From Otis tarda (lineage: Eukaryota; Chordata; Aves; Otidiformes; Otididae), in contig JAPMTP010000076.1 in NCBI GenBank assembly GCA_026413225.1, positions 124,001 through 188,000 on the forward strand: DNA of 64,000 nt. Direction: 5' to 3'. This document shows positions 21,501 to 33,647 of the stretch, piece by piece. Position 1 is the first letter of the stretch, and each line of letters opens with the position of its first letter. The position numbers and the translations under genes were made by a program. A model generated the notes under the pieces. It did not search any database and was not told the origin of the DNA. It saw nothing but the letters and a program-made list of their open reading frames with translations.

Positions 21501-24500
21501 GTCAGGGAATGCCCGGAGCCCCAATGTCTGTGGTGCTGTAGGTGCGCTGCCAATGGCCGCTGAGGAGCAGCAAGAGCTTGAGTGTCTGGCACTTTTGGTG
21601 TGGGAGCAATGGTCCGACCTTCGTGATTTTTCAGGGTGTTTTTTGAGGGTGAGCCCAGGTGCAGCACGTGGTAGAAGTCGAAGCCCTGTTCGTCAGGGAA
21701 AGCCCGGAGCCCCAATGTCTGTGGTGCTGTAGATGCGCTGCCAATGGCCGCTGAGGAGCAGCAAGAGCTTGAGTGTCTGGCAGTTTTGGTGTGGGAGCAA
21801 TCATCCGACGTTCGTGATTTTTCGGGGTTTTTTTTTCAGTGGGTGCCCACGTGCAGCTGGTGGTAAACGTCGAAGCCCTGTTCCTCAGGGAAAGCCCGGA
21901 GCCCCAATGTCTGTGCTGCTGTAGCTGCGCTGCCAATGGCTGCTGAGGAGCAGCAAGAGCTTGAGTGGCTGGCACTTTTGGTGTGGGAGCAATCGTCTGA
22001 CGTTCAAGATTTTTCGGGGTTTTTTTTTAGGTGGAGCCCACGTGCAGCTGGTGGTAAAGGTTGAAGCCCTGTTTGTCAGAGAAAGCCCGGAGCCCCAGTT
22101 TCTGTGGTGCTGTAGGTACACTGCGAATGGCCGCTGAGGAGCAGCAAGAGCTTGAGTGGCTGGCAATTTTGGTGTGGGAGCAATGGTCCGACGTTCAAGA
22201 TTTTTCGTGGTTTTTTTCAGGAGGCGCCCACGTGCAGCTGGTGGTAAACGTCAAATCCCTGTTTGTCAGGTAAAGCCCGGAGCCCCAATGTCTGTGGTGC
22301 TGTAGATGCGCTGCCAATGGCCGCTGAGGAGCAGCAAGAGCTTGAGTGGTTGGCACTTTTGGTGTGGGAGCAATGGTCCGACGTTCGTGATTTTTCAGGG
22401 TTTTTTTTCAGGGAGCGCCCACATGTAGCTGGTGGTAAACGACAAAGCCCTGTTCGTCAGGGAAAGCCTGGTGCCCCAATGTCTGTGCTGCTGTAGGTGC
22501 GCTGCCAATGGCCGCTGAGGAGCAGCAAGAGCTTGAGTGGCTGGCACTTTTGGTGTGGGAGCAATTGTCCGACGTTCGTGATTTTTCGGGGTTTTTTTTC
22601 AGGGAGCGCCCAAGTGCAGCTGGTGGTAAACGTCAATGCCCTGTTCGTCAGGGAAAGCCCGGAGCCCCAATGTCTGTGCTGCTGTAGGTGCGCTGCCAAT
22701 GGCCGCTGAGGAGCAGCAAGAGCTTGAGTGGCTGGCACTTCTGGTGTGGGAGCAATGGTCCGACGTTCGTGATTTTTCGGGGTTTTTTTTTCAGGGGGCG
22801 CCCACGTGCAGCTGGTGGTAAACGTCAATGCCCTGTTCGTCAGGGAAAGCCCTGAGCCCCAGTGTCTCTGGTGCTGTAGGTGCGCTGCCAATGGCCGCTG
22901 AGGAGCAGCAAGAGCTTGTGTGGCTGGCACGTTTGGTGCGGAAGCAATGGTCCGACGTTCGTGATTTTTCAGGGATTTTCTTCAGGGGGCGCCCACGTGC
23001 AGCTGGTGGTAAACCTCGAAGCCCTGTTTGCCAGGGAAAGCCCGGAGCCCCAATGTCTGTGCTGCTGTAGGTGCGCTGCCAATGGCCGCTGAGGAGCAGC
23101 AAGAGCTTGAGTGGCTGGCACTTTTGGTGTGGGAGCAATCGTCTGACGTTCAAGATTTTTCGGGGTTTTTTTTTAGGTCGAGCCCACCTGCAGCTGGTGG
23201 TAAAGGTTGAAGCCCTGTTTGTCAGAGAAAGCCCGGAGCCCCAGTTTCTGTGGTGCTGTAGGTACACTGCCAATGGCCGCTGAGGAGCAGCAAGAGCTTG
23301 AGTGGCTGGCAATTTTGGTGTGGGAGCAATGGTCCGACGTTCATGATTTTTCGGGGTTTTTTTTCAGGGAGCGCCCACGTGCAGCTGGTGGTAAACGTCA
23401 AATCCCTGTTTGTCAGGTAAAGCCCGGAGCCCCAATGTCTCTGCTGCTGTAGGTGCGCTGCCAATGGCCGCTGAGGAGCAGCAAGAGCTTGAGTGTCTGG
23501 CACTTTTGGTGTGGGAGCAATTGTCCGACGTTCGTGATTTTTCAGGGTTTTTTTTCAGGGAGCGCCCACATGTAGATGGTGGTAAACGACAAAGCCCTGT
23601 TCTTCAGGGAAAGCCTGGAGCCCCAATGTCTGTGCTGCTGTAGGTGCACTGCCAATGGCCGCTGAGGAGCAGCAAGAGCTTGAGAGGCTGGCACTTTTGG
23701 TGTGGGAGCAATGCTCCGACGTTCCTGATTTTTGGGGATTTTTTTTCAGTGGGCGCCCATGTGCAGCTGGTGGTAAACGTCGAAGCCCTGTTCGTCAGGG
23801 AATGCCCGGAGCCCCAATGTCTGTGGTGCTGTAGGTGCGCTGCCAATGGCCGCTGAGGAACAGCAAGAGCTTGAGTGTCTGGCACTTTTGGTGTGGAAGC
23901 AATGGTCCGACATTCGTGATTTTTCAGGGTGTTTTTTGAGGGTGAGCCCAGGTGCAGCACGTGGTAGAAGTCGAAGCCCTGTTCGTCAGGGAAAGCCCGG
24001 AGCCCCAATGTCTGTGGTGCTGTAGATGCGCTGCCAATGGCCGCTGAGGAGCAGCAAGAGCTTGAGTGTCTGGCAGTTTTGGTGTGGGAGCAATCATCCG
24101 ACGTACCTGATTTTTCGGGGTTTTTTTTTCAGTGGGTGCCCACGTGCAGCTGGTGGTGAACGTCGAAGCCCTGTTCCTCAGGGAAAGCCCGGAGCCCCAA
24201 TGTCTGTGCTGCTGTAGCTGCGCTGCCAATGGCTGCTGAGGAGCATAAAGAGCTTGAGTGGCTGGCACTTTTGGTGTGGGAGCAATCGTCTGACGTTCAA
24301 GATTTTTCGGGGTTTTTTTTTAGGTGGAGCCCACGTGCAGCTGGTGGTAAAGGTTGAAGCCCTGTTTGTCAGAGAAAGCCCGGAGCCCCAGTTTCTGTGG
24401 TGCTGTAGGTACACTGCGAATGGCCGCTGAGGAGCAGCAAGAGCTTGAGTGGCTGGCAATTTTGGTGTGGGAGCAATGGTCCGACGTTCAAGATTTTTTG

Positions 24501-26975
24501 TGGTTTTTTTTTCAGGAGGCGCCCACGTGCAGCTGGTGGTAAACGTCAAATCCCTGTTTGTCAGGTAAAGCCCGGAGCCCCAATGTCTGTTGTGCTGTAG
24601 ATGCGCTGCGAATGGCCGCTGAGGAGCAGCAATAGCTTGAGTGGTTGGCACTTTTTGTGTGGGAGCAATGGTCCGACATTCGTTATTTTTCAGGGTTTAT
24701 TTTCAGGGAGCGCCCACATGTAGCTGGTGGTAAACGACAAAGCCCTGTTTGTCAGGGAAAGCCTGGTGCCCCAATGTCTGTGCTGCTGTTGGTGCGCTGC
24801 CAATGGCCGCTGAGGAGCAGCAAGAGCTTGAGTGGCTGGCACTTCTGGTGTGGGAGCAATTGTCCGACGTTCGTGATTTTTCGGGGTTTTTTTTCAGGGA
24901 GCGCCCAAGTGCAGCTGGTGGTAAACGTCAATGCCCTGTTCTTCAGGGAAAGCTCGGAACACCAATGTCTGTGCTGCTGTAGGTGCGCTGCCAATGGCCG
25001 CTGAGGAGCAGCAAGAGCTTGAGTGGCTGGCACTTCTGGTGTGGGAGCAATGGTCCGACGTTCGTGATTTTTCGGGGTTTTTTTTTCAGGGGGCGCCCAC
25101 GTGCAGCTGGTGGTAAACGTCAATGCCCTGTTCGTCAGGGAAAGCCCTGAGCCCCAGTGTCTCTGGTGCTGTAGGTGCGCTGCCAATGGCCGCTGAGGAG
25201 CAGCAAGAGCTTGTGTGGCTGGCACGTTTGGTGCGGAAGCAATGGTCCGACGTTCGTGATTTTTCAGGGTGTTTTTTTAGGTGGAGCCCACGTGCAGCTG
25301 GTGGTAAACGTCAAATCCCTGTTTGTCAGGTAAAGCCCGGAGCCCCAATGTCTGTGGTGCTGTAGGTGCGCTGCCAATGGCCGCTGAGGAGCAGCAAGAG
25401 CTTCAGTGGCTGGCACTTTTGGTGTGGGAGCAATCGTCTGACGTTCAAGATTTTTCGGGGTTTTTTTTCAGGTGGAGCCCACGTGCAGCTGGTGGTAAAC
25501 GTCAAATCCCTGTTTGTCAGGTAAAGCCCGGAGCCCCAATGTCTGTGGTGCTGTAGGTGCGCTGCCAATGGCCGCTGAGGAGCAGCAAGAGCTTGAGTGG
25601 CTGGCACTTTTGGTGTGGGAGCAATGGTCCGACGTTCATGATTTTTCAGGGTTTTTTTCAGGGAGCGCCCACATGTAGACGGTGGTAAACGACAAAGCCC
25701 TGTTCGTCAGGGAAAGCCTGGAGCGCCAATGTCTGTGCTGCTGTAGGTGCACTGCCAATGGCCGCTGAGGAGCAGCAAGAGCTTGAGTGGCTGGCACTTC
25801 TGGTGTGGGAGCAATCATCCGACGTTTGTGATTTTTACGTGTTTTTTTCCAGGGAGCGCCCACGTGCAGCTGGTGGTAAACGTAGAAGCCCTGTTCGTCA
25901 GGGAAAGCCTGGAGCCTCAATTTCTGTGCTGCTGTACGTGCGCTAGCAATGGCCGCTGAGGGGCAGCAAGAGCTTGAGTGGCTGGCACTTTTGGTGTGGG
26001 AGCAATGGTCTGACGTTCGTGATTATCGTGTTTTTTTTCAGGGAGCGCCCACATTTATATGGTGGTAAACGTCAAAGTCCTGTTCGTCAGGGAAAGCCTG
26101 GTGCCCCAATGTCTGTGCTGCTGTAGGTGCACTGCCAATGGCCGCTGAGGAGCAGCAAGAGCTTGAGTGGCTGGCACTTCTGGTGTGGTAGCAATCGCCT
26201 GACGTTCGTGATTTTTCGGGGTTTTTTTTCAGGGAGCGCCCAAGTGCAGCTGGTGGTAAACCTCGAAGCCCTGTTCGCCAGGGAAAGCCCGGAGCCCCAA
26301 TGTCTGTGGTGCTGTAGGTGCGCTGCCAATGGCCGCTGAGGAGCAGCAAGAGCTTGAGTGGCTGGCACTTTTGGTGTGGGAGCAATCGTCTGACGTTCAA
26401 GATTGTTCGGGGTTTTTTTTTTGGGGGAGCCCACGTGTAGCTGGTGGTAAATGTCGAAGCCCTGTTCGTCAGGGAAAGCCCGGAGCCCCAATGTCTGTGC
26501 TGCTGTAGGTGCGCTGCCAATGGCCGCTGAGGAGCAGCAAGAGCTTGTGTGGCTGGCACGTTTGGTGCGGGAGCAATGGTCCGACGTTCGTGATTTTTCA
26601 GGGTTTATTTTTTCAGGGGGCGCCCACGTGCAGCTGGTGGTAAACGTCGAAGCCCTGTTCGTCAGGGAAAGCCCGGAGCCCCAATGTCTGTGCTGCTGTA
26701 GGTGCACTGCCAATGGCCGCTGAGGAGCAGCAAGAGCTTGAGTGGCTGGCACTTTTGGTGTGGGAGCAATCGTCCGACGTTCGTGATTTTTCGGGGTTTT
26801 TTTTCAGGGCGCGCCCAGGTGCAGCTGGTGGGAAACTTCAAAGCCTTGTTCGTCAGGGAAAGCCCGGAGCCCCAATGTCTCTGGTGCAGTAGGTGCGCTG
26901 AAAAAGGCCGCTGAGGAGCAGCAAGAGCTTGAGTGTCTGGCACTTTTGGTGTGGGAGCAATGGTCCGACTTTCGT
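15596..26975 (-). repeat. Homogeneous 191-bp satellite, minus orientation (about 60 monomers)
   Basis: The monomer (minus-oriented, read on the plus strand) runs GCCCACGTGCAGCTGGTGG, AACGTCGAAGCCCTGTTCG, GTCAGGGAAAGCCCGGAGCC, CCAATGTCTGTGCTGCTGTA, GCGCTGCCAATGGCCGCTGA, GGAGCAGCAAGAGCTTGAGT, GGCTGGCACTTTTGGTGTGG, GAGCAATGGTCCGACGTTCG, TGATTTTTCGGGG and a T-run. Repeat starts are mostly spaced 191 bp (for example 18675, 18866; 20588, 20779). Monomers here are much more alike than in the left edge block. The dozens of 60-260-codon frames on both strands are by-products of a 191-bp unit poor in stops. Confidence 0.97.
19440..25300 (-). repeat. 12-monomer higher-order repeat, period about 2,293 bp (about 2.6 copies)
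   Basis: Distinctive monomer variants recur at 19768, 22061 and 24354 and at 19440, 21733 and 24026 (steps of 2,293 bp), and at 20915 and 23207 (2,292 bp). The variant at 19768/22061/24354 and the one at 20915/23207 are related and alternate every ~1,146 bp, so the 12-mer consists of two similar 6-mer halves. Copies differ by about 1-2 percent where I compared them. A shortened or rearranged relative lies upstream (17909 is 1,531 bp, 8 monomers, before 19440). Copy edges given here are arbitrary phases. Confidence 0.92.
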
Positions 26976-27118
26976 GATATAGAAGAGATTTTTCACTCGG
27001 CGGCGGTAATTTCATGGTGGTAAAAGTCGGAGTCCTGTTGTTCTAGGAAATTTCGAACCCCCAATATTTGTGAGCCTGTAGATGCGGTGGCAGGAGCCGG
27101 GCAGGTAAAGCAAGACTC
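26976..27118. repeat. Degenerate monomer at the minus-to-plus orientation switch
   Basis: Between the last good minus monomer (ending TTTCGTGAT near 26978) and the first good plus monomer (starting CTCCAGGCTTTCCCTG at 27117) lies about 140 bp of strongly diverged satellite. TGGTGGTAAAAGTCGGAG and CCCAATATTTGTGAGCCTG still match the minus orientation. It also carries non-satellite bases such as ATAGAAGAGA. The switch is therefore not a clean junction. Confidence 0.75.
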
Positions 27119-27779
27119 CAGGCTTTCCCTGCCGAACAGGGCTTCGACGTTTACCACCAGCTACACGCGGGCGCCCCCTGGAAAAAAACCCCGAAAAATC
27201 ACGAACGTCGGATGATTGCTCCCACACCAAAAGTGCCAGCCACTCAAGCTCTTGCTGCTCATCAGGGGCCATTGGCAGCGCACCTACTGCACAGGAGACA
27301 TTGGCGCTCCGGTCTTTCCCTGACGAACAGGGCTTCGACGTTTACCACCAGGTACACATGGGCGCTCCCTGAAAATAAACCCCAAAAACTCACGAACGTC
27401 GGACAATTGCTCCCACACCAAAGGTGCCAGCCACTGGAGCTCTTGCTGCTCCTCAGCGGCCATTGGCAGCGCACCTACAGCAGCACAGACATTGGGGCTC
27501 TGGGCTTTCCCTGACGAACAGGGCTTCGATGTTTACCACCAGCTACACGTGGGCGCCCCTGGAAAAACAACCCCGAAAAATCACGAACGTCGGACCATAG
27601 CTCCCACACCAGAAGTGCCAGCCACTCAATCTCTTGCTGCTCCTCAGCGGCCATTGGCAGCGCACCTACAGCACAACAGACATTGGGGCTCCAGGCTTTC
27701 CCTGACGAACAGGGCTTCGACGTTTACCACCAGCTACACGTGGGCGCCCCCTGAAAAGAAAGCCCGAAAAATCACGAAC

Positions 27780-29305
27780 GTCGGAGCATTGCTCCAACAC
27801 CAAAAGTGCCAGCCACTCAAATTCTTGCTGCTCCTCAGCGGCCATTGGCAGTGCACCTACAGCAGCACAGACATTGGGGCTCCAGGCTTTCCCTGACGAA
27901 CAGGGCTTCGACATTTACCACCAGCTACACGCAGGCGCCCTTTGAAAAACAACCCCGAAAAATCACGAATGTCGGACGATTGCTCCCACACCAAAAGTGC
28001 CAGCCACTCAAGCTCTTGCTGCTCTTCAGCGGCCATTCGCAGTCCACATTCTGCACCCTAGATATTGGGGTCCGGGCTTTCCATGACGAACAGGGCTTCG
28101 ACGTTTACCACCAGCTGCACCGCGGTGCTCACTGAAAAAACACCCCGAAAAATCACGAACGTCGGACCATTGCTCCCACACCAAAAGTGCCAGCCACTCA
28201 AGCTCTTGCTGCTCCTCAGCGGCCATTGGCAGCGCACCTACAGCACCACAGACAATGGGGCTCCGGGCTTTCCCTGACGAACAGGGCTTCGAAGTTTACC
28301 ACCAGCTGCACGTGGGCGCCCCCTGAAAAAAAAACCCGAAAAATCAAGAACGTCGGACGATTGCTCCCACACCAAAAGTGCCAGCCACTCAAGCTCTTGC
28401 TGCTCATCAGGGGCCATTTTCAGTGCACGTACAGCAGCACAGACATTGGGGCTCCGGGCTTTCCATGACGAACAGGGCTTCGATGTTTACCACCAGCTAC
28501 ACGTGGGCGCCCCTGGAAAAACAACCCCGAAAAATCACGAACGTCGGAGCATTGCTCCAATACCAAAAGTGCCAGCCACTCAAATTCTTGCTGCTCCTCA
28601 GCGGCCATTGGCAGTGCACCTACAGCAGCACAGACATTGGGGCTCCAGGCTTTCCCTGACGAACAGGGCTTCGACATTTACCACCAGCTACACGCAGGCG
28701 CCCTTTGAAAAACAACCCCGAAAAATCACGAATGTCGGACGATTGCTCCCACACCAAAAGTGCCAGCCACTCAAGCTCTTGCTGCTCTTCAGCGGCCATT
28801 CGCAATCCACCTTCTGCACCCTAGATATTGGGGTCCAGGCTTTCCCTGACGAACAGGGCTTCGACGTTTACCACCAGCTGCACCGCGGTGCTCACTGAAA
28901 AAACACCCCGAAAAATCACGAACGTCGGACCATTGCTCCCACACCAAAAGTGCCAGCCACTCAAGCTCTTGCTGCTCCTCAGCGGCCATTGGCAGCGCAC
29001 CTACAGCACCACAGACAATGGGGCTCCGGGCTTTCGCTGACGAACAGGGCTTCGAAGTTTACCACCAGCTGCACGTGGGCGCCCCCTGAAAAAATAACCC
29101 GAAAAATCAAGAACGTCGGACGATTGCTCCCACACCAAAAGTGCCAGCCACTCAAGCTCTTGCTGCTCATCAGGGGCCATTTTCAGTGCACGTACAGCAG
29201 CACAGACATTGGGGCTCCGGGCTTTCCATAACGAACAGGGCTTCGATGTTTACCACCAGCTACACGTGGGCGCCCCTGGAAAAACAACCCCGAAAAATCA
29301 CGAAC
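27780..29305 (+). repeat. 4-monomer tandem duplication, 763 bp per copy
   Basis: Monomer variants recur 763 bp apart: 27806 and 28569, 28065 and 28828, 28187 and 28950, 28446 and 29209. The unit includes a distinctive variant with CACCCTAGATATTGGGGTCC and a GCACCGCGGTGCTCACTG segment. Copy ends are approximate. Confidence 0.85.
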
Positions 29306-30933
29306 GTTGGACCATAGCTCCCACACCAAAAGTGCCAGCCACTCAATCTCTTGCTGCACCTCAGCGGCCATTGGCAGCGCACCTACAGCACAACAGACAT
29401 TGGGGCTCCAGGCTTTCCCTGACGAACAGGGCTTCGACGTTTACCAGCAACTACAAGTGGGCGCCCCCTGAAAAGAAAGCCCGAAAAATCACGAACGTCG
29501 GAGCATTGCTCCAACACCAAAAGTGCCAGCCACTCAAATTCTTGCTGCTCCTCAGCGGCCATTGGCAGTGCACCTACAGCAGCACAGACATTGGGGCTCC
29601 GGGCTTTCCCTGACGAACAGGGCTTCGACATTTACCACCAGCTGCATGTGGTCGCCCCCTGAAAAAAAACCCCGAAAAATCACGAACGTCGGACCATTGC
29701 TCCCACACCAAAAGCGCCAGACAGTCAAGCTATTGCTGCTCCTCAGCGGCCATTGGCAGCGCACCTACAGCACAACAGACCTTGGGGCTCCGGGCTTTCC
29801 CTGACGAACAGGGCTTCGACGTTTACCACCAGCTGCACGTGGGTGCCCCCTGAAAAATACAACAAAAAATCACGAACGTCGGACGATTGCTCCCACACCA
29901 AAAGTGCCAGCAACACAAGGTCTTGCTGCTCCTCAGCGGCCATTGGCAGTGCACCTACAGCAGCACAGACATTGGGGCTCCGTGCTTTCCCTGACGAACA
30001 GGGCTTCGACGTTTATCAGCAGCGACACGTGGGCGCCCCTGGAAAATAACCCCCAAAAAATCACGAACGTCGGATGATTGCTTCCACACCAAAAGGGCCA
30101 GCCACTCAAATTCTTGCTGCTCCTCAGCGGTCATTGGCAGTGCACCTACAGCAGCACAGACATTGGGGCTCCGGGCTTTCCCTGACGAACAGGGCTTCGA
30201 CGTTTACCACCAGCTACACGTGGGCGCCCCTGGAAAAACAACCCCGAAAAATCACGAACGTCGGACCATTGCTCCCACACCAAAAGTGCCAGCCACTCAA
30301 ATTCTTGCTGCTCCTCAGCGGTCATTGGCAGTGCACCTACAGCAGCACAGACGTTGGGGCTACGGGCTTTCCCTGAGGAGCAGGGCTTCAACGTTTACTA
30401 CCAGCTGCACCGGGGCGCCCCTGGAAAAACAACACCGAAAAATCACGAACGGCGGACCATTCCTCCCACACAAAAAGTGCCAGCCACTCAAGCTCTTGCT
30501 GCTCCTCAGCGGCCATTGGCAGTCCAGCTTTTGCACCAGAGACATTGGGGCTCCGGTCTTAACCTGACAAACAGGGCTTTGACGTTTACCACCAGCTACA
30601 CGTGGGCGCCCCTGGAAAAAAAACCCCGAAAAATGATGAACGTCGGACCATTGCTCCAACACCAAAAGTGCCAGCCACTCAAGCTCTTGCTGCTCCTCAG
30701 CGGCCATTGTCAGCACACCTACAGCAGCACAGACATTGGGGCTCCGGGCTTTCCCTAATGAACACGGCTTCGACGTTTACCACCAGCTACACTTGGGCGC
30801 TCCTGGAAAAACAACGCCGAAAAACCACGAACGTCGGACCATTGCTTCCACACCAAAAGTGCCAGCCACTGGAGCTCTTCTTGCTCCTCAGCGGCTATTT
30901 TCAGTGCACGTACAGAAGCACAGATATTGGGGC

Positions 30934-33647
30934 TCCGGGCTTTCCCTGACAAACAGGGCTTGGACATTTTCCACCAGCTGCAGATGAAAGGCCCCTGAAA
31001 ACCACCTAAAAAATCATGAATGTCGGACCATTACTCCCACACCAGAACTGCCAGCCACTCAAGCTCTTGCTGCTCCTCAGGGGCCATTGGCAGCGCACCT
31101 ACAGCAGCACAGACATTGGGGCTACGGGCTTTCCCTGACGAACAGGGCTTCGAAGGTTACCATGAGTTGCACCTGGGTGCTCCCTGAAAAAAAAACCCAA
31201 AAAATCACGAACGTCGGACGATTGCTCCCACGCCAGAAGTGCCAGACACTCAAGCTCTTGCTGCTCCTCAGCGGCCATTGGCAGCGCACCTACAGCACCA
31301 CAGACATTGGGGCTCCGGGCTTTCCCTGACAAACAGGGCTTCGACACTTATTACGAGCTACACGTGGGCGCCCCCTGAAAAAAACTCCCGAAAAATCACG
31401 AACGTCGGACGATTGCTCCCACACCAAAAGTGCCAGCCACTCAAGCTCTTGCTGCTCCTCAGGGGCCATTGACAGTCCACCTACTACACCACAGACACTG
31501 GGGCTCCGGGCTTTCCCTGATGAACAGGGCTTCGACGATTACCACAAGCTCCACGTGGGCGCCCCTGGAAGAAAAACCCCGAAATGTAACAAACGTCGGA
31601 CAATTGCTCCCACACCAAAAGTGCCAGCCACTCAAGCTCTTGCTGCTCCTCAGCGGCCATTGGCAGCGCACCTACAGCAGCACAGACATTGGGGCTCCGG
31701 GCTTTCCCTGACAAACAGGGCTTCGATGTTTACCACCAGCTGCACATGGGCGCCCCCTGAAAAAAACCAAAAAATAACGAACGTCGGACCATTGCTCCCA
31801 CACCTAAAGTGCCAGCCACTTGAGCTCTTGCTGCTCCTCAGCGGCCATTGGCAGCGCACCTACAGCAGCACAGACATTGGGGCTCCGGGCTTTCCCTGAC
31901 AAACAGGGCTTCGATGTTTACCACCAGCTGCACATGGGCGCCCCCTGAAAAAAAACCAAAAAATAACGAACGTCGTACCATTGCTCCCACACCTAAAGTG
32001 CCAGCCACTTGAGCTCTTGCTGCTCCTCAGGGGCCATTGGCAGCGCACCTACAGCAGCACAGACATTGGGGCTCCGGGCTTTCCCTTACAAACAGGGCTT
32101 CAACATTTACGACCGGCTGCACCAGGGCGCCCCCTGAAAAAAAAAACCAAAAAAATCACGAACGTCGGACGATTGCTCCCACACCAGAAGTGCCAGCCAC
32201 TAACGCTCTTGCTGCTCCTCAGCGGCCATTGGCAGTGCACCTACAGCAGCACAGACATTGGGGCTCCGGGCTTTCTCTGACGAACAGGGCTTCGACATTT
32301 ACCACCAGCTGCAGGTGAACGGCCCGTGAAAAACAACCCCAAAAAATCACGAACGTCGGACCATTACTCCCACACCAAAATTGCCAGCCACTCAAGCTCT
32401 TGCTGCTCCTCAGGGGCAATTGGCAGCGCACCTACAGCAGCACATACATTGGAGCTCCGGGCTTTCCCTGACGAACAGGGCTTCTACATTTACCACCAGC
32501 TGCACCTGGGCGCTCCCTGAAAAAAAAACCCAAAAAATCACGAACATCGGACCATTGCTCCCACACCAAAAGTGCCAGCCACTCAAGCTCTTGCTGCTCC
32601 TCAGCGGCCATTGGCAGTGCAACTACAGCAGCACAGACATTGGGGCTCCGGGCTTTCCCTGACAAACAGGGCTTGGACATTTTCCACCAGCTGCAGATGA
32701 AAGGCCCCTGAAAAACAACCTAAAAAATCACGAACGTCGGACCATTACTCCCACACCAAAATTGCCTGCCACTCAAGCTCTTGCTGCTAATCAGCGGCCA
32801 TTGGCAGCGCACCTACAGCAGCACAGACATTGGGGCTCCGGGCTTTCCCTGACAAACAGGGCTTGGACATTTTCCACCAGCTGCAGATGAAAGGCCCCTG
32901 AAAAACCACCTAAAAAATCACGAATGTCGGACCATTACTCCCACACCAGAACTGCCAGCCACTCAAGCTCTTGCTGCTCCTCAGCGGCCATTGGCAGTGC
33001 ACCTACAGCAGCACAGACATTGGGGCTACGGGCTTTCCCTGACGAACAGGGCTTCGAAGGTTACCATGAGTTGCACCTGGGTGCTCCCTGAAAAAAAAAC
33101 CCAAAAAATCACGAACGTCGGACGATTGCTCCCACGCCAGAAGTGCCAGACACTCAAGCTCTTGCTGCTCCTCAGCGGCCATTGGCAGCGCACCTACAGC
33201 ACCACAGACATTGGGGCTCCGGGCTTTCCCTGACAAACAGGGCTTCGACACTTATTACGAGCTACACGTGGGCGCCCCCTGAAAAAAACTCCCGAAAAAT
33301 CACGAACGTCGGACGATTGCTCCCACACCAAAAGTGCCAGCCACTCAAGCTCTTGCTGCTCCTCAGGGGCCATTGACAGTCCACCTACTACACCACAGAC
33401 ACTGGGGCTCCGGGCTTTCCCTGATGAACAGGGCTTCGACGATTACCACAAGCTCCACGTGGGCGCCCCTGGAAGAAAAACCCCGAAATGTAACAAACGT
33501 CGGACAATTGCTCCCACACCAAAAGTGCCAGCCACTCAAGCTCTTGCTGCTCCTCAGCGGCCATTGGCAGCGCACCTACAGCAGCACAGACATTGGGGCT
33601 CCGGGCTTTCCCTGACGAACAGGGCTTCGATGTTTACCACCAGCTGC
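30934..33647 (+). repeat. Pair of ~810-bp satellite blocks offset by 1,904 bp
   Basis: About 30934-31743 and 32838-33647 are near-identical (matching starts at 31087/32991, 31239/33143, 31430/33334, 31555/33459). Both carry the unusual variants GATGAAAGGCCCCTGAAAA, GAAGGTTACCATGAGTTGC and CGAAATGTAACAAACGTCGG. They are separated by about 1.1 kb of other monomers. The offset equals about 10 monomers, so this may be what remains of a 10-mer repeat. Confidence 0.85.

Noticed and set aside
15596-26975. CENP-B box in the satellite (TTCG near CGGG in TTCGTGATTTTTCGGGG)
   Set aside because: The spacing between TTCG and CGGG is off by one and the central A is absent, so it does not fit the accepted CENP-B core.
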